A stretch of DNA of 64,000 nucleotides from Methylobacterium persicinum (GTDB lineage: Bacteria > Pseudomonadota > Alphaproteobacteria > Rhizobiales > Beijerinckiaceae), in assembly GCF_022179525.1 (NCBI RefSeq), contig NZ_BPQX01000026.1, positions 62,001-126,000 on the forward strand, written 5' to 3'. Below the pieces are notes generated by a model that searched no databases, was not told the origin of the DNA, and was given only the letters and a program-made list of their open reading frames with translations. Positions 1 through 8,748 of the stretch are shown in pieces. The first letter of the stretch is position 1; every line of letters starts with the position of its first letter. The translations under genes and the position numbers were made by a program.

Positions 1-36
1 CAGCTTTCCATCGACATAACGTCGCAGGATGCGCCG

Positions 37-2298
37 ATGAATGCGAATTTCACGCAACAGTATGACCAAAACCATCGCAAAAAATTTCGAAAAATTCTCA
101 ATATTCGGACTAACACTGCTGCAGTATTCACCGCTCTGCTTGCCATGACTGCCCCGCTAGCCGGTCCGGCCCAGGCCGCGCCGCGGGGCGGGGAGGGGGA
201 TACGGCGGTGACCCTCGATGCCCTGTCGGTCGAAGCCCGGGGCGCGGCCCGGCCCCCCGGCGCCGGGGAGGCCGGCGGGTTGCCCCCCGCCTTCGCAGGC
301 GGGCAGGTCGCCCGGGGGAGCTGGCTCGGGGTCCTCGGCAACCGGGACATCATGGACACGCCGTTCAGCGCGGCGAGCTATACCGAGACGACGATCCGCA
401 ACACCCAGGCGGTGAGCGTCGGCGACCTGCTGACCCGGACGGACCCGTCGGTGCGCGCCTCCATCGGCAGCGGCAACCGCTACGACGCGCTGACCATCCG
501 CGGCTTCCGGGTCGACAACCGCGAGTTCGCCTTGAACGGCCTCTACGGCCTCGTGCCGGATTACCGGATCAGCCCGGCGCCCCTCGAACGGATCGAGGTG
601 CTGAAGGGGCCGGCGGCGTTCCTGTTCGGCGCCTCGATGAATGGCAGCGTCGCCGGCACGGTGAACGTCGTCACCAAGCGGGCGGTGGAGGAGCCCCTGA
701 ACCGGGTGACGGTGGATTACGCCTCCCCCGGCCGCGGCGGGGCGCAGGTCGATGTCGCCCGCCGCTACGGCGACGAAAAACAGGTGGGCGTGCGCATCAA
801 CGCCGCCGGGCTCGGCGGCGACACGCCCATCGACCGGACCGGCCAGCGCAACGGCGTCGGCTCCCTCGGCCTCGACTATGCCGGCGACCGGCTGCGGTTG
901 TTCGCCGACGTGATCGACCAGCACGACGCCTATGACAGCCAGACGCGGGGCGGGAACCCGGTGCCGGGCCTGCGGATCCCCCGCGCCCCCGACCCGCGGC
1001 GGAACATGTCGCAGCGCTTCGATTTCTCCCGGGCCGACAGCCTCACCGGCCTCGGCCGGGCCGAGTACGACCTCACCCCGGACATCACCGTGTTCGGGGC
1101 GCTCGGCGCCAACCGCTTCGCCTACGACAAGCAGGAGAACCCGGCCTTCACTCTCCTCGACAGGTCGGGCCGGACCCGGGTGAACTCGGTGTTCCAGACC
1201 GGCGACACCGAGACGCTCTCAGGCGAGGCGGGGGTACGGGGGCGGTTCGCGACCGGGGGCATCCGGCACGAGGTGGCCTTCACCGCCACCCGCCTCGACC
1301 AGGACCTGACGCTCGGCCAAGCCACCTACGGGAACTACCTCTCGAACCTCTACGCCCCCGTCCGCCTCGCCTCGCCGGGGCGGCCCCTGGCGGCGTCCAG
1401 CTTCCCCCGGGGCCGGTCGAGCTACAACCGGATGACGAGCTACGGCGTCGCCGACACGATGACCTTCGCCGACGGGCTGGTGGAGGTGCTGGTCGGGGCG
1501 CGGCGGCAGGCGATCAATACCGGCAACTATGCCCCGGTCACCGGCCTGGTCAGCAGCGCCTACGACAGGTCCGCCACAACCCCCGCCCTCGGCCTCGTGC
1601 TGCGACCGAGCGAAGTGATCTCCTTCTACGCCAACATCGTCCAGGGCCTCACCGCCCTGCGGGCGCCGGGCAGCGCGGTGAATGCCGGGCAGACCTTCGC
1701 CCCGGCCCGGTCGCGGCAATACGAGGTCGGCACGAAGCTCGACTTCAAGACCTTCGGTGTGACCCTCGCGGCGTTCCAGATCACCAACCCGGCGGGCAAC
1801 GTCGATCCGTTGCGCAACGTCTACGGCGTGGGCGGCGTGCAGCGGAACCGCGGCTTCGAGGGCACGGTGTTCGGCGAGGTGGCGCCGAACCTGCGGGTCA
1901 TCGCCGGGGCGACCCTCCTCGACGCCCGCTGGGAGCGGACCCGGGGCGGCCTCTACGACGGCAACCCCGCCACCGGGGCGCCCCGGTTCCAGGCCACCAC
2001 CGGCCTCGAATGGGACACGCCGTTCCTGCACGGCCTGACGGCCCTCGCCACGCTGGTCTATACCGGCTCATCCTATGCCGGCACGACCTTCACAACGCTG
2101 CCCTTCTCCAAGATCCCGGACTGGACCAGCCTCGATCTCGGCCTGCGCTACACGACCCTGGTGCGGGACAAGCCGGTGACGCTGCGCGCCACGGTGACGA
2201 ACGCCGCCGACCGGCATTTCTGGATCGCCAACCCCAACGGCGCCCTGATCCTCGGGGCACCGCGGACGGTGTGGCTCTCGGCGTCGATCGATTACTGA
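37..2298 (+). CDS. TonB-dependent siderophore receptor
   Basis: Outer-membrane receptor of 753 residues for energised uptake, most likely of a ferric siderophore. The N-terminus has an unusually long polar and basic stretch (about 27 residues), then a hydrophobic core ending in a plausible AQA cleavage site near residue 47. A TonB-box-like segment ([10 protein letters not shown]) follows. The plug domain spans roughly residues 95-220 and contains LTIRGFRV and [14 protein letters not shown], typical of the siderophore receptor family. The remainder is a beta-barrel ending in ASIDY; most porin-like barrels end in Phe, so the terminal Tyr is a mild variation. The ATG is preceded by AGGA at good spacing. 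The substrate is inferred from family only. Its upstream regulatory region lies outside the window. Confidence 0.9.
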   Translation: MNANFTQQYDQNHRKKFRKILNIRTNTAAVFTALLAMTAPLAGPAQAAPRGGEGDTAVTLDALSVEARGAARPPGAGEAGGLPPAFAGGQVARGSWLGVLGNRDIMDTPFSAASYTETTIRNTQAVSVGDLLTRTDPSVRASIGSGNRYDALTIRGFRVDNREFALNGLYGLVPDYRISPAPLERIEVLKGPAAFLFGASMNGSVAGTVNVVTKRAVEEPLNRVTVDYASPGRGGAQVDVARRYGDEKQVGVRINAAGLGGDTPIDRTGQRNGVGSLGLDYAGDRLRLFADVIDQHDAYDSQTRGGNPVPGLRIPRAPDPRRNMSQRFDFSRADSLTGLGRAEYDLTPDITVFGALGANRFAYDKQENPAFTLLDRSGRTRVNSVFQTGDTETLSGEAGVRGRFATGGIRHEVAFTATRLDQDLTLGQATYGNYLSNLYAPVRLASPGRPLAASSFPRGRSSYNRMTSYGVADTMTFADGLVEVLVGARRQAINTGNYAPVTGLVSSAYDRSATTPALGLVLRPSEVISFYANIVQGLTALRAPGSAVNAGQTFAPARSRQYEVGTKLDFKTFGVTLAAFQITNPAGNVDPLRNVYGVGGVQRNRGFEGTVFGEVAPNLRVIAGATLLDARWERTRGGLYDGNPATGAPRFQATTGLEWDTPFLHGLTALATLVYTGSSYAGTTFTTLPFSKIPDWTSLDLGLRYTTLVRDKPVTLRATVTNAADRHFWIANPNGALILGAPRTVWLSASIDY

Positions 2299-2303
2299 AA
2301 CGA

Positions 2304-2409
2304 GGATCCCAAAGGACGGGTCCTTTGGTGGGGGGCCGGGGGCGAAGCCTCCGGGTTCTCGCAGGGCACCGCCCTGCACCCGCCAGAGGGCTCGCCCTCT
2401 GGACACCCC
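2304..2409. repeat. Family A hairpin array, copy 1
   Basis: Four short palindromes lie in a row. Their arms are CCAAAGGA/TCCTTTGG, a GGGGGC/GCCTCC module, GCAGGGC/GCCCTGC and CCAGAGGGC/GCCCTCTGG. The array fills the whole gap between the stop of the TonB receptor and the stop of the convergent DUF815 gene. Its position suggests a bidirectional terminator or insulator. Related copies are at 6163, 45515, 53533 and 63372. Confidence 0.85.
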
Positions 2410-2410
2410 A

Positions 2411-3286
2411 TCAATCCAGCGTCTTCCCGAGCCGGCCGGCGAGGTCCTGGATGTACTGGAACGCCGTCCGGCCGGAGCGGGAGCCGCGGGTGGTGGCCCA
2501 TTCCAGGGCCTCGGCACGCAGGCGCTCGGGGGCGACCTCCAGGCCGTAGCGGGCGACGTAGGCGTCGATCATCGCGAGGTATTCGTCCTGGCTGCACTTG
2601 TGGAAGAAGAGCCACAGGCCGAACCGGTCCGACAGGGAGACCTTCTCCTCCACGGCCTCGCCGGGGTTGATCGCCGTGGAGCGCTCGTTCTCCACCATGT
2701 CCCGGGCGAGCAGGTGGCGGCGGTTGGAGGTGGCATAGAACAGGACGTTCGCAGGCCTTCCCTCGATGCCGCCGTCGAGGGCCGTCTTCAGGGACTTGTA
2801 GGACGTGTCGTCGGCATCGAACGACAGGTCGTCGCAATAGACCAGCCAGCGGTGCGGGTCCGGCCGGAGGAGGGCCATCAGGTCGGGCAGGGCCTCGATG
2901 TCCTCCCGGTGGATCTCCACGAGCTTCATCGGCCGGCTGCCCTCGGGGCGCCGGGCGTTGATATCCGCGTGGGCGGCCTTCACCAGGGACGACTTGCCCA
3001 TGCCCCGGGCGCCCCAGAGGAGGGCGTTGTTGGCCGGCAGGCCCCGGGCGAAACGCTCGGTGTTCTCGACGAGGATCTCCCGGGCCCGGTCGATGCCGGT
3101 GAGCAGGGCCATGTCCACATGGGCCACCTCCGGCACCGGCACCAGCCGCCTTTCCGGCCCCCAGAGGAAGGCGTCGGCCGCATCCGGGTCGAAGGCCGGC
3201 GGGGCGGGGGGCACCGCCCGCTCCAGGGCGGTGGCGATCCGCTCCAGCAGGGGCATCAGGGCGTCGAGCGGGGCGGGGCTTGTCAT
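2411..3286 (-). CDS. DUF815 family ATP-binding protein
   Basis: AAA-type P-loop ATPase of the DUF815 family, 291 residues, about the usual family length. A Walker A motif ([13 protein letters not shown]) sits near residue 95 and a Walker B strand ([11 protein letters not shown]) near residue 150. A sensor-like segment ([12 protein letters not shown]) follows, with conserved DRFGLW downstream. The C-terminus carries [15 protein letters not shown], typical of the family. The biochemical role is not established. In many alphaproteobacteria this gene lies close to yajC/secDF or serS, as it does here. It is divergent from serS, with about 140 bp between the two starts, which must hold both promoters. 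Confidence 0.88.
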   Translation of the reverse strand: MTSPAPLDALMPLLERIATALERAVPPAPPAFDPDAADAFLWGPERRLVPVPEVAHVDMALLTGIDRAREILVENTERFARGLPANNALLWGARGMGKSSLVKAAHADINARRPEGSRPMKLVEIHREDIEALPDLMALLRPDPHRWLVYCDDLSFDADDTSYKSLKTALDGGIEGRPANVLFYATSNRRHLLARDMVENERSTAINPGEAVEEKVSLSDRFGLWLFFHKCSQDEYLAMIDAYVARYGLEVAPERLRAEALEWATTRGSRSGRTAFQYIQDLAGRLGKTLD

Positions 3287-3427
3287 GGGCGCATGTTCGG
3301 TGTGGGCGGGTCACGCCTCATAAGACGGCAGGCGGCGAAAGGCACGCCCGCTTGTCCCGCCCGGCGCGATGCGGCAAAGCGGAGCCCGCGCGAGCCGCGA
3401 TCCCGCGGCCCGACCCGAGCCGATCCG

Positions 3428-4744
3428 ATGCACGACATCCGCGCCATCCGGGAGAACCCGGACGCCTTCGACCGCGACCTCGCCCGCCGGGGCCTCGCGC
3501 CCCTCTCGGCGGAGCTGATCGCCCTCGACGAGGCGCGCAAGGCCGCCGTCTCGGCCGCGCAGGCCAACCAAGAGCGGCGCAACGCGCTCGCCAAGGAGAT
3601 CGGCGGCGCCAAGAAGGCCAAGGACGAGGCCCGCGCCGCCGCCCTGATGGCGGAGGTCGCCGCCCTCAAGGAAGCCGGCCCCGGTCTCGAGGCCGCACAG
3701 GACGAGGCCGCCAGGGCTCTCGATGCCCGCCTCGCCGCCATTCCCAACCGCCCCAAGGCCGACGTGCCGGAGGGCGCCGACGAGCACGGCAACATCGTCT
3801 ACCGCAGCCATGCCGGCAGCCGGGAGCGCCTGAGCGAGGGCCGGGAGCATTTCGAGCTGGGCGAGGCCATGGGCCTCATGGATTTCGAGACCGCGGCCAA
3901 GCTCTCCGGCTCGCGCTTCGTGGTGCTGAAGGGCCAGCTCGCCCGGCTGGAACGGGCGCTCGGCCAGTTCATGCTCGACCTGCATACGCAGGAGCACGGC
4001 TACACGGAAGTCGCCCCGCCGATCATGGTGCGCGACGAGGCGATGTTCGGCACGGCGCAGTTGCCGAAGTTCGAGGACGACCAGTTCGCCGTGCTCGACG
4101 GGGAGGCCCTGCGTGACGGGGGCGCTGGGCAGCCCCGCCGCTGGCTCGTCCCCACCGCAGAGGTGCCGCTGACGAACCTCGTCCGTGAGTCGATCCTGCG
4201 CGAGGAGGAACTGCCCCTGCGCTTCACCGCCCTCACCCCCTGCTTCCGGGCCGAGGCCGGGGCGGCGGGGCGGGACACCCGCGGGATGCTGCGCCAGCAC
4301 CAGTTCAACAAGGTCGAGCTGGTCTCGATCACCACGCCGGAGGCCTCCGCCGAGGAGCACGAGCGGATGCTCACCTGCGCCGAGGCTGTCCTGAAGAAGC
4401 TCGACCTGCCCTTCCGGGTGATGACGCTCTGCACCGGCGACATGGGCTTCGCCAGCCAAAAAACTTACGACATCGAGGTCTGGGTGCCGGGCCAGCGGAC
4501 CTACCGGGAGATCTCCTCCTGCTCGGTCTGCGGTGACTTCCAGGCCCGGCGGATGCAGGCCCGCTACCGGGGCAAGGATGGCAAGCCGGCCTTTGTGCAC
4601 ACCCTCAACGGCTCGGGGGTGGCGGTCGGCCGCGCCCTGATCGCCGTGCTCGAGAATTACCAGAACCCCGACGGGAGCGTCACGGTCCCCTCGGTGCTCG
4701 CGCCCTATATGGGCGGCCTCCACCGGATCGAAGGGCCTCGCTGA
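3428..4744 (+). CDS. serS: Seryl-tRNA synthetase
   Basis: Cytoplasmic class II aminoacyl-tRNA synthetase that charges tRNA-Ser (and tRNA-Sec, relevant to selB in this window). The protein is 438 residues, as expected. The N-terminal long coiled-coil arm (about residues 1-110, rich in Ala, Glu and Lys) binds the tRNA. Class II motif 2 is visible as [18 protein letters not shown] with the following QHQFNKVE. Motif 3 is [18 protein letters not shown]. The frame stays open far upstream, but the ATG at 3428 begins [15 protein letters not shown], the conserved SerRS N-terminus. The stop overlaps the surE start, indicating translational coupling in a serS-surE-pcm operon. Confidence 0.97.
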   Translation: MHDIRAIRENPDAFDRDLARRGLAPLSAELIALDEARKAAVSAAQANQERRNALAKEIGGAKKAKDEARAAALMAEVAALKEAGPGLEAAQDEAARALDARLAAIPNRPKADVPEGADEHGNIVYRSHAGSRERLSEGREHFELGEAMGLMDFETAAKLSGSRFVVLKGQLARLERALGQFMLDLHTQEHGYTEVAPPIMVRDEAMFGTAQLPKFEDDQFAVLDGEALRDGGAGQPRRWLVPTAEVPLTNLVRESILREEELPLRFTALTPCFRAEAGAAGRDTRGMLRQHQFNKVELVSITTPEASAEEHERMLTCAEAVLKKLDLPFRVMTLCTGDMGFASQKTYDIEVWVPGQRTYREISSCSVCGDFQARRMQARYRGKDGKPAFVHTLNGSGVAVGRALIAVLENYQNPDGSVTVPSVLAPYMGGLHRIEGPR

Positions 4745-5508
4745 TGCGCATCCTCGTCACCAACGACGACGGTATCCATGCACCGGGTCTCGCGACCCTG
4801 GAGGAGATCGCCCGGGAGCTGTCGGACGACGTCTGGGTGGTGGCCCCGGAGAGCGACCAGTCCGGGGTTTCGCATTCCCTCTCGCTGAACGATCCCCTGC
4901 GCCTGCGGCAGGCGGGCGAAACGCGCTTCGCCGTGAAGGGGACGCCCTCCGATTGCGTGATCCTCGGCATCCGCCACATCCTGGCGGAGAAGGGGCCGGA
5001 CCTCGTGCTGTCGGGCGTCAACCGCGGCCAGAACGTCGCCGAGGACGTGACCTATTCCGGCACCATCGCCGCGGCGATGGAGGGGACGATCCTGGGCGTG
5101 CGCTCCATCGCCCTCAGCCAGGCCTACGGCGCGGGCGGCCGCCACGCCCTCAAATGGGAGTGCGCCCGCAGCCACGGGCCGAAGGTGATCCGCAAGATCC
5201 TCGACACGGGGATCGAGCCGGGCATCCTCGTCAACGTGAACTTCCCCGATTGCGCGCCGGAGGAAGTCCAGGGCATCGCGGTGGCCGCGCAGGGGTTCCG
5301 CAATCAGGCGCTGCTCTCCATCGACGCCCGGGTGGACGGACGCGGCAACCCCTATTTCTGGCTCGCCTTCGCCAAGGCGCGGTTCGAGCCGGGCAACGGT
5401 TCGGACCTGAAGGCCATCGCCGACAAGCGCATCTCGGTGACGCCCCTGCGCCTCGACCTCACCGACGAGCCGACCCTCACCCGTTTCGCCCAGGCGTTCG
5501 AAGCGTGA
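4744..5508 (+). CDS. surE: 5'/3'-nucleotidase SurE
   Basis: Metal-dependent survival-protein phosphatase that dephosphorylates nucleoside 5'- and 3'-monophosphates. It is 254 residues, the family length. The N-terminus [15 protein letters not shown] carries the metal-binding [21 protein letters not shown] and [18 protein letters not shown] are the other conserved SurE blocks. The start ATG overlaps the serS stop by one base (TGATG), and the stop overlaps the pcm GTG by four bases. The three genes are almost certainly one transcript. The surE-pcm pairing is common in proteobacteria and is usually linked to stationary-phase survival and protein repair. Confidence 0.97.
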   Translation: MRILVTNDDGIHAPGLATLEEIARELSDDVWVVAPESDQSGVSHSLSLNDPLRLRQAGETRFAVKGTPSDCVILGIRHILAEKGPDLVLSGVNRGQNVAEDVTYSGTIAAAMEGTILGVRSIALSQAYGAGGRHALKWECARSHGPKVIRKILDTGIEPGILVNVNFPDCAPEEVQGIAVAAQGFRNQALLSIDARVDGRGNPYFWLAFAKARFEPGNGSDLKAIADKRISVTPLRLDLTDEPTLTRFAQAFEA

Positions 5509-6158
5509 GTCTGGCGCAGGACGAGGCGATCTCCGGCAGCGCCGTCGGCAACGCCGCCTTCGTCCTCGCCCTCCGCGAAAAGGGCCATCGTGACACCGCC
5601 GTGCTGAGTGCAATGGAGCGGGTGCCCCGGGAGGCCTTCGCCCCTCCAGCGCACCGGGAGCAGGCCCGGCGGGACATCGCCCTGCCGCTGCCCTGCGGCG
5701 CCACCATGACAGCCCCGTCCTCCGTCGCGACGATGCTGTCCCGGCTCCGGTTGGGGCAGGGGCAGCGGGTGATGGAGATCGGCACGGGCTCCGGCTACGT
5801 CACGGCCCTCCTCGATCGCCTCGGGGCGGGGGCGGTGCTGAGCCTCGAACGCTACCGGACCCTGGCCGAGGACGCCGCCGCCCGCCTCGGAAATTTGCCC
5901 GGGATCCACGTGGTCCAGGCCGATGCCCTGGCCCCCGCCCTGCCGGACGGAGGGTTCGACCGGATCCTGGTGAACGGCTGCGTAAAGGCGGTGCCGCCGC
6001 ACTGGCTCGCGGCCCTGGAGCCCGACGGCCGCCTCGTCACCGGCCTTGCCGTCGCGGGGCTCTGCCGGATCGCGGTCTTCACCGCAGACGGGGCCTGCGA
6101 GACCGGGCCGCCGATCCGCCTCGCGGCCCTCGTGCCGGGGCTCGCGCGGGTGCTTTGA
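5505..6158 (+). CDS. pcm: Protein-L-isoaspartate O-methyltransferase
   Basis: SAM-dependent enzyme that methylates L-isoaspartyl residues to start repair of damaged proteins. The protein is 217 residues. The SAM-binding motif I is [27 protein letters not shown] and the [17 protein letters not shown] region match the substrate side of the family. [15 protein letters not shown] occupies the post-motif II/III position. The chosen start is the GTG in the GTGA overlap with surE, which gives a normal N-terminus. The frame is open upstream inside surE, but that part has no PCMT similarity. The gene ends just before a family A hairpin array shared with a convergent gene. Confidence 0.93.
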   Translation: MSLAQDEAISGSAVGNAAFVLALREKGHRDTAVLSAMERVPREAFAPPAHREQARRDIALPLPCGATMTAPSSVATMLSRLRLGQGQRVMEIGTGSGYVTALLDRLGAGAVLSLERYRTLAEDAAARLGNLPGIHVVQADALAPALPDGGFDRILVNGCVKAVPPHWLAALEPDGRLVTGLAVAGLCRIAVFTADGACETGPPIRLAALVPGLARVL

Positions 6159-6162
6159 ACCT

Positions 6163-6273
6163 GGGGATCCCAAAGGGATCATCCCTTTGGCGGGTGCAGG
6201 GCGGAGCCCTGCCTCTCCCAAGGGCTTCGCCCCTGGACCCCACCAAAGGGCGTGACGCCCTTTGGAATCCCCC
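6163..6273. repeat. Family A hairpin array, copy 2
   Basis: Four palindromes lie in a row, with arms CCAAAGGGAT/ATCCCTTTGG, GCAGGGC/GCCCTGC, CCAAGGGC/GCCCCTGG and CCAAAGGGCGT/ACGCCCTTTGG. The array fills the space between the convergent stops of pcm and the phytoene-synthase-like gene. The last arm touches the stop codon of the latter. Confidence 0.85.
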
Positions 6274-7161
6274 TCAGCCGATCCGCCGCGAGGCCCGCCA
6301 GAGGCGCCACACCCGCCGCCAGCGGGGGAGGTCGGTGGAGGTGTTGAGGGGGTCGTAGGAGGTCCGGTCCATCGCCGCGAGATAGGGCTCCACCAGGGCG
6401 ACCGGCAGGAAGGCCGTCCGGGCGGCGGGGGCGATGGTCGCGCGGCCCGCCTCGTAGGCGGCGAGATGGCGCCGGGCCAAATCCCGCAGGTCCGCGCAGG
6501 CGCCCCGGAGGCCGGGGCCGCCGCGGCCCGTCACGATATCCTCGCGGGTGACGCCGTAGCGGCCGAGGATGTCGGCGGGGAGATAGACCTGGCCCGCCCG
6601 GGCGTGCCAGGGGAGGGCCCGGAGCAGGCCGGTGATCCCGTAGGCGACGCCGGCATGGCCGGCCGCCGCCGCGCCGCCGGGCTCGGCGCCCCCGCCGATG
6701 ATCAGGCTCGCGATGCGGAACAGGGCCGAGGCGGTCTCGCCGCAATAACCTTCGAGGTCGTTCACCCGCGGCATCGGATCCTCGTAGAGGTCGAAGACGC
6801 GGGCATCGATCAGGTCCACCAGGGGCTGGCGGCTCAGGCGGTTGGCCTTGATCGCCTCCTCCAGGGCCGCCGCCACGGGGTTGGCCCGGACATCGCCGCG
6901 GGCCTCGCCCTGGAGGGCGTCCCGCCACCATTGCAGACGGATCTCCCCGGCCATGGGGTTCGTGGCGGCCTCCCGCACCCGCGCCACGGTGAGGCTGAAG
7001 GCGTAGAGGGCGTAGAGGTGCGGCCGGGCGGGGGCGGGGGCGAAGAGCGTGGCGAGGTAGCGGTCGGGGTCGCCCTCGCGCACCAGCGCCTCGCAATGGC
7101 TCTGCGCGAAGGACAATCCGGTCTCGCCGGCCGCCGCCTGATCCCGCGCTGCCTCCGCCAT
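6274..7161 (-). CDS. Squalene/phytoene synthase-like protein (NDUFAF6-type)
   Basis: All-alpha protein of 295 residues in the squalene/phytoene synthase fold family. In true synthases the segment after LYAxxAF carries a DDxxD-type prenyl-diphosphate/Mg motif. Here it reads LYALYAFSLTVARVREAA, without the aspartates, and is followed by GEIRLQWWRDAL. This pattern is typical of the non-canonical NDUFAF6-like branch (complex I assembly factor in mitochondria) rather than of carotenoid or hopanoid enzymes. The second helix LEGYCGETASALFRIA is retained. The gene overlaps the Mth938-like stop by one base and lies in the yajC-secD-secF cluster, a known alphaproteobacterial arrangement. A prenyl synthase role is unlikely but not excluded. 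Confidence 0.82.
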   Translation of the reverse strand: MAEAARDQAAAGETGLSFAQSHCEALVREGDPDRYLATLFAPAPARPHLYALYAFSLTVARVREAATNPMAGEIRLQWWRDALQGEARGDVRANPVAAALEEAIKANRLSRQPLVDLIDARVFDLYEDPMPRVNDLEGYCGETASALFRIASLIIGGGAEPGGAAAAGHAGVAYGITGLLRALPWHARAGQVYLPADILGRYGVTREDIVTGRGGPGLRGACADLRDLARRHLAAYEAGRATIAPAARTAFLPVALVEPYLAAMDRTSYDPLNTSTDLPRWRRVWRLWRASRRIG

Positions 7162-7559
7162 CAGGCCACCGCGATCAGGGCGGCGGCGACCTTGCGGTTC
7201 TCGGCCACCAGGATGTTGTAGGTCCGCGCGGCGGCTCCCGTCTGCATCACGTCGAGGCCGACCCCTGCATCCTTCAGCCAGCCCCGGAGGGCGGGATCGA
7301 TCGCCACGATGTCCCGCCCCGTGCCCACGAGCAGCAACTCGATCCCCGCGGCCTCGGCCTGGACCGGCCGCAGGGCGCTGCGGTCGATCTCACCCGGCGC
7401 CGCGACGGGCCACGCCAGCACCCCGGACGGCAGCAGCAGGATCGAGCCCCGGTGAGACATCCCGGCGAAGCGGAATCCGCCATTGCCGTAGGTGTCGATG
7501 ATGTGCCGCCCCGGCACGAAGCCGGACTCGAAGTTTTTTGGGATCTCCTGCTCGGCCAT
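7161..7559 (-). CDS. Mth938-like domain protein (NDUFAF3-type)
   Basis: Small 132-residue protein of the Mth938/NDUFAF3 fold. Diagnostic blocks are GNGGFRFAGMSHRGSILLLP near the N-terminus, the IELLLVGTG strand, and DVMQTGAAARTYNILVAENR near the C-terminus. The mitochondrial relative NDUFAF3 is a complex I assembly factor. In alphaproteobacteria the gene is characteristically located next to secF. Here it starts 12 bp after the secF stop and overlaps the next gene by one base. Operon co-transcription with secDF and the NDUFAF6-like gene is therefore likely. Molecular function in bacteria is not established. Confidence 0.88.
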   Translation of the reverse strand: MAEQEIPKNFESGFVPGRHIIDTYGNGGFRFAGMSHRGSILLLPSGVLAWPVAAPGEIDRSALRPVQAEAAGIELLLVGTGRDIVAIDPALRGWLKDAGVGLDVMQTGAAARTYNILVAENRKVAAALIAVA

Positions 7560-7571
7560 ATGAGGAAAAAA

Positions 7572-8513
7572 CTACTCCGCCGGTTGCGGGAGACCGGACC
7601 GCTCGGAGGCTGCCCGCGCCCCCGACAGCATCAGCCCGAGATAGATCAACACCGGAGTCGAGATGAAGATCGCCGAGTAGGTGCAGATCAGAACGCCGCA
7701 CAGCATCACCGTCGCGAAGCCGTGGATCGCCTCGCCGCCGAACAGGACGAGGGCCAGCAGCGACAGGGACGACGAGATCGACGTCATCACCGTGCGCGAC
7801 ATGGTCGAGTTGATCGACAGGTTGAGCAATTCGACCGTGGGGATGGTCTTGTAGCGCCGCATCAGCTCGCGGGTCCGGTCGAACACCACCACCGTCTCGT
7901 TCAGGGAATAGCCGACGATGGTGAGGATGGCCGCGATCGAGGTCATGTTGAACTCGATCCGGGTGATGATGAACACGCCCACCGTCAGCACGATGTCATG
8001 CAGGGTGCCGACGATGGCGCCGAGCGCCAATTCCCGCTCGAACCGGAACCACAGGTAGAGCAGCACCGCGATCACCGAGAGCACGACGCCGATCGTGCCC
8101 GACTGGACGAGCTCGCCCGAGACGCGGGGACCGACCGTCTCGGTCCGGCGGAAATCGTAATCCTTGTCGAAGGCGTCGTGGGCCTTCTGCATCACCGCGG
8201 TCTGGCCCTGCTCGCCGCTCTGGAGCGGCAAGCGCACGAGCACGGTGCCCTGGTTGCCGAGTTCCTGCACCTCCGGCTCGCCGTAGCCGAAGGCCGCGGC
8301 GGTGTGGCGGATGCCCGCGACGTCCGCCTTGCCCGACTTCGCCTGCAATTCGACCAGGGTGCCGCCCTTGAAGTCGATGCCAAAGTTCAGCCCGACGGTG
8401 AGGAACAGCACCACGGTCGCCAGCGACAGCAGGGCCGAGAGCGGGAAGCTGTACCGCCGAAAGCGCATGAAATCGAAATGCGATTCGTCGGGCCAGAGGC
8501 GGAGCAGGCGCAT
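7572..8513 (-). CDS. secF: Protein translocase subunit SecF
   Basis: Inner-membrane SecF, 313 residues, which with SecD uses the proton motive force to assist the late steps of Sec export. TM1 lies at about residues 22-42 and is followed by the conserved FGIDFKGGTLVELQ. The five remaining helices of the RND-like domain lie in the C-terminal half, with GYSLNETVVVFDR and STMSRTVMTS motifs. The frame can begin 15 codons upstream, but MRLLRLWPDE at 8513 matches the family N-terminus. A 105-nt family B inverted repeat lies between secD and secF, so co-expression from the secD promoter would have to pass through it. Confidence 0.95.
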   Translation of the reverse strand: MRLLRLWPDESHFDFMRFRRYSFPLSALLSLATVVLFLTVGLNFGIDFKGGTLVELQAKSGKADVAGIRHTAAAFGYGEPEVQELGNQGTVLVRLPLQSGEQGQTAVMQKAHDAFDKDYDFRRTETVGPRVSGELVQSGTIGVVLSVIAVLLYLWFRFERELALGAIVGTLHDIVLTVGVFIITRIEFNMTSIAAILTIVGYSLNETVVVFDRTRELMRRYKTIPTVELLNLSINSTMSRTVMTSISSSLSLLALVLFGGEAIHGFATVMLCGVLICTYSAIFISTPVLIYLGLMLSGARAASERSGLPQPAE

Positions 8514-8578
8514 GGTGTCGGACCTAAAAACGTACGGAGGCTTCGAGGGCCAGTTCAATGCCCGTATCCCCTCACCGC

Positions 8579-8686
8579 CCTCATCCTGAGGTGCGGCGGA
8601 GCCGCCTCGAAGGAGCCCTCCAAGACCCGCTTCGGCCTCTGGAGCCCTCCTTCGAGGCCCGCTCGCGCGGGCGCCTCAGGATGAGG
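8579..8686. repeat. Family B long inverted repeat, copy 1 (secD-secF gap)
   Basis: About 105 nt bounded by CCTCATCCTGAGG (8579-8591) and its exact reverse complement CCTCAGGATGAGG (8674-8686). Inner arms CCTCGAAGGAG and CTCCTTCGAGG extend the fold, with a small GCGGCGGAGCCGC hairpin on one side. It sits in the 235-bp gap between secD and secF on the same strand. Copies 2 and 3 are at 16040 and 16518. Confidence 0.88.
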
Positions 8687-8748
8687 TCGCGGTGGGGAAC
8701 GGCGGCGTCGTGCGGGCGCTCAGGGGTCTCCAGAGAACGAACGGGCAA

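Noticed and set aside
6274-7161. Annotation as carotenoid or hopanoid phytoene/squalene synthase.
   Set aside because: The first Asp-rich motif is absent and the surrounding residues match the NDUFAF6-like branch. Neighbours are secF and Mth938-like, not isoprenoid genes.
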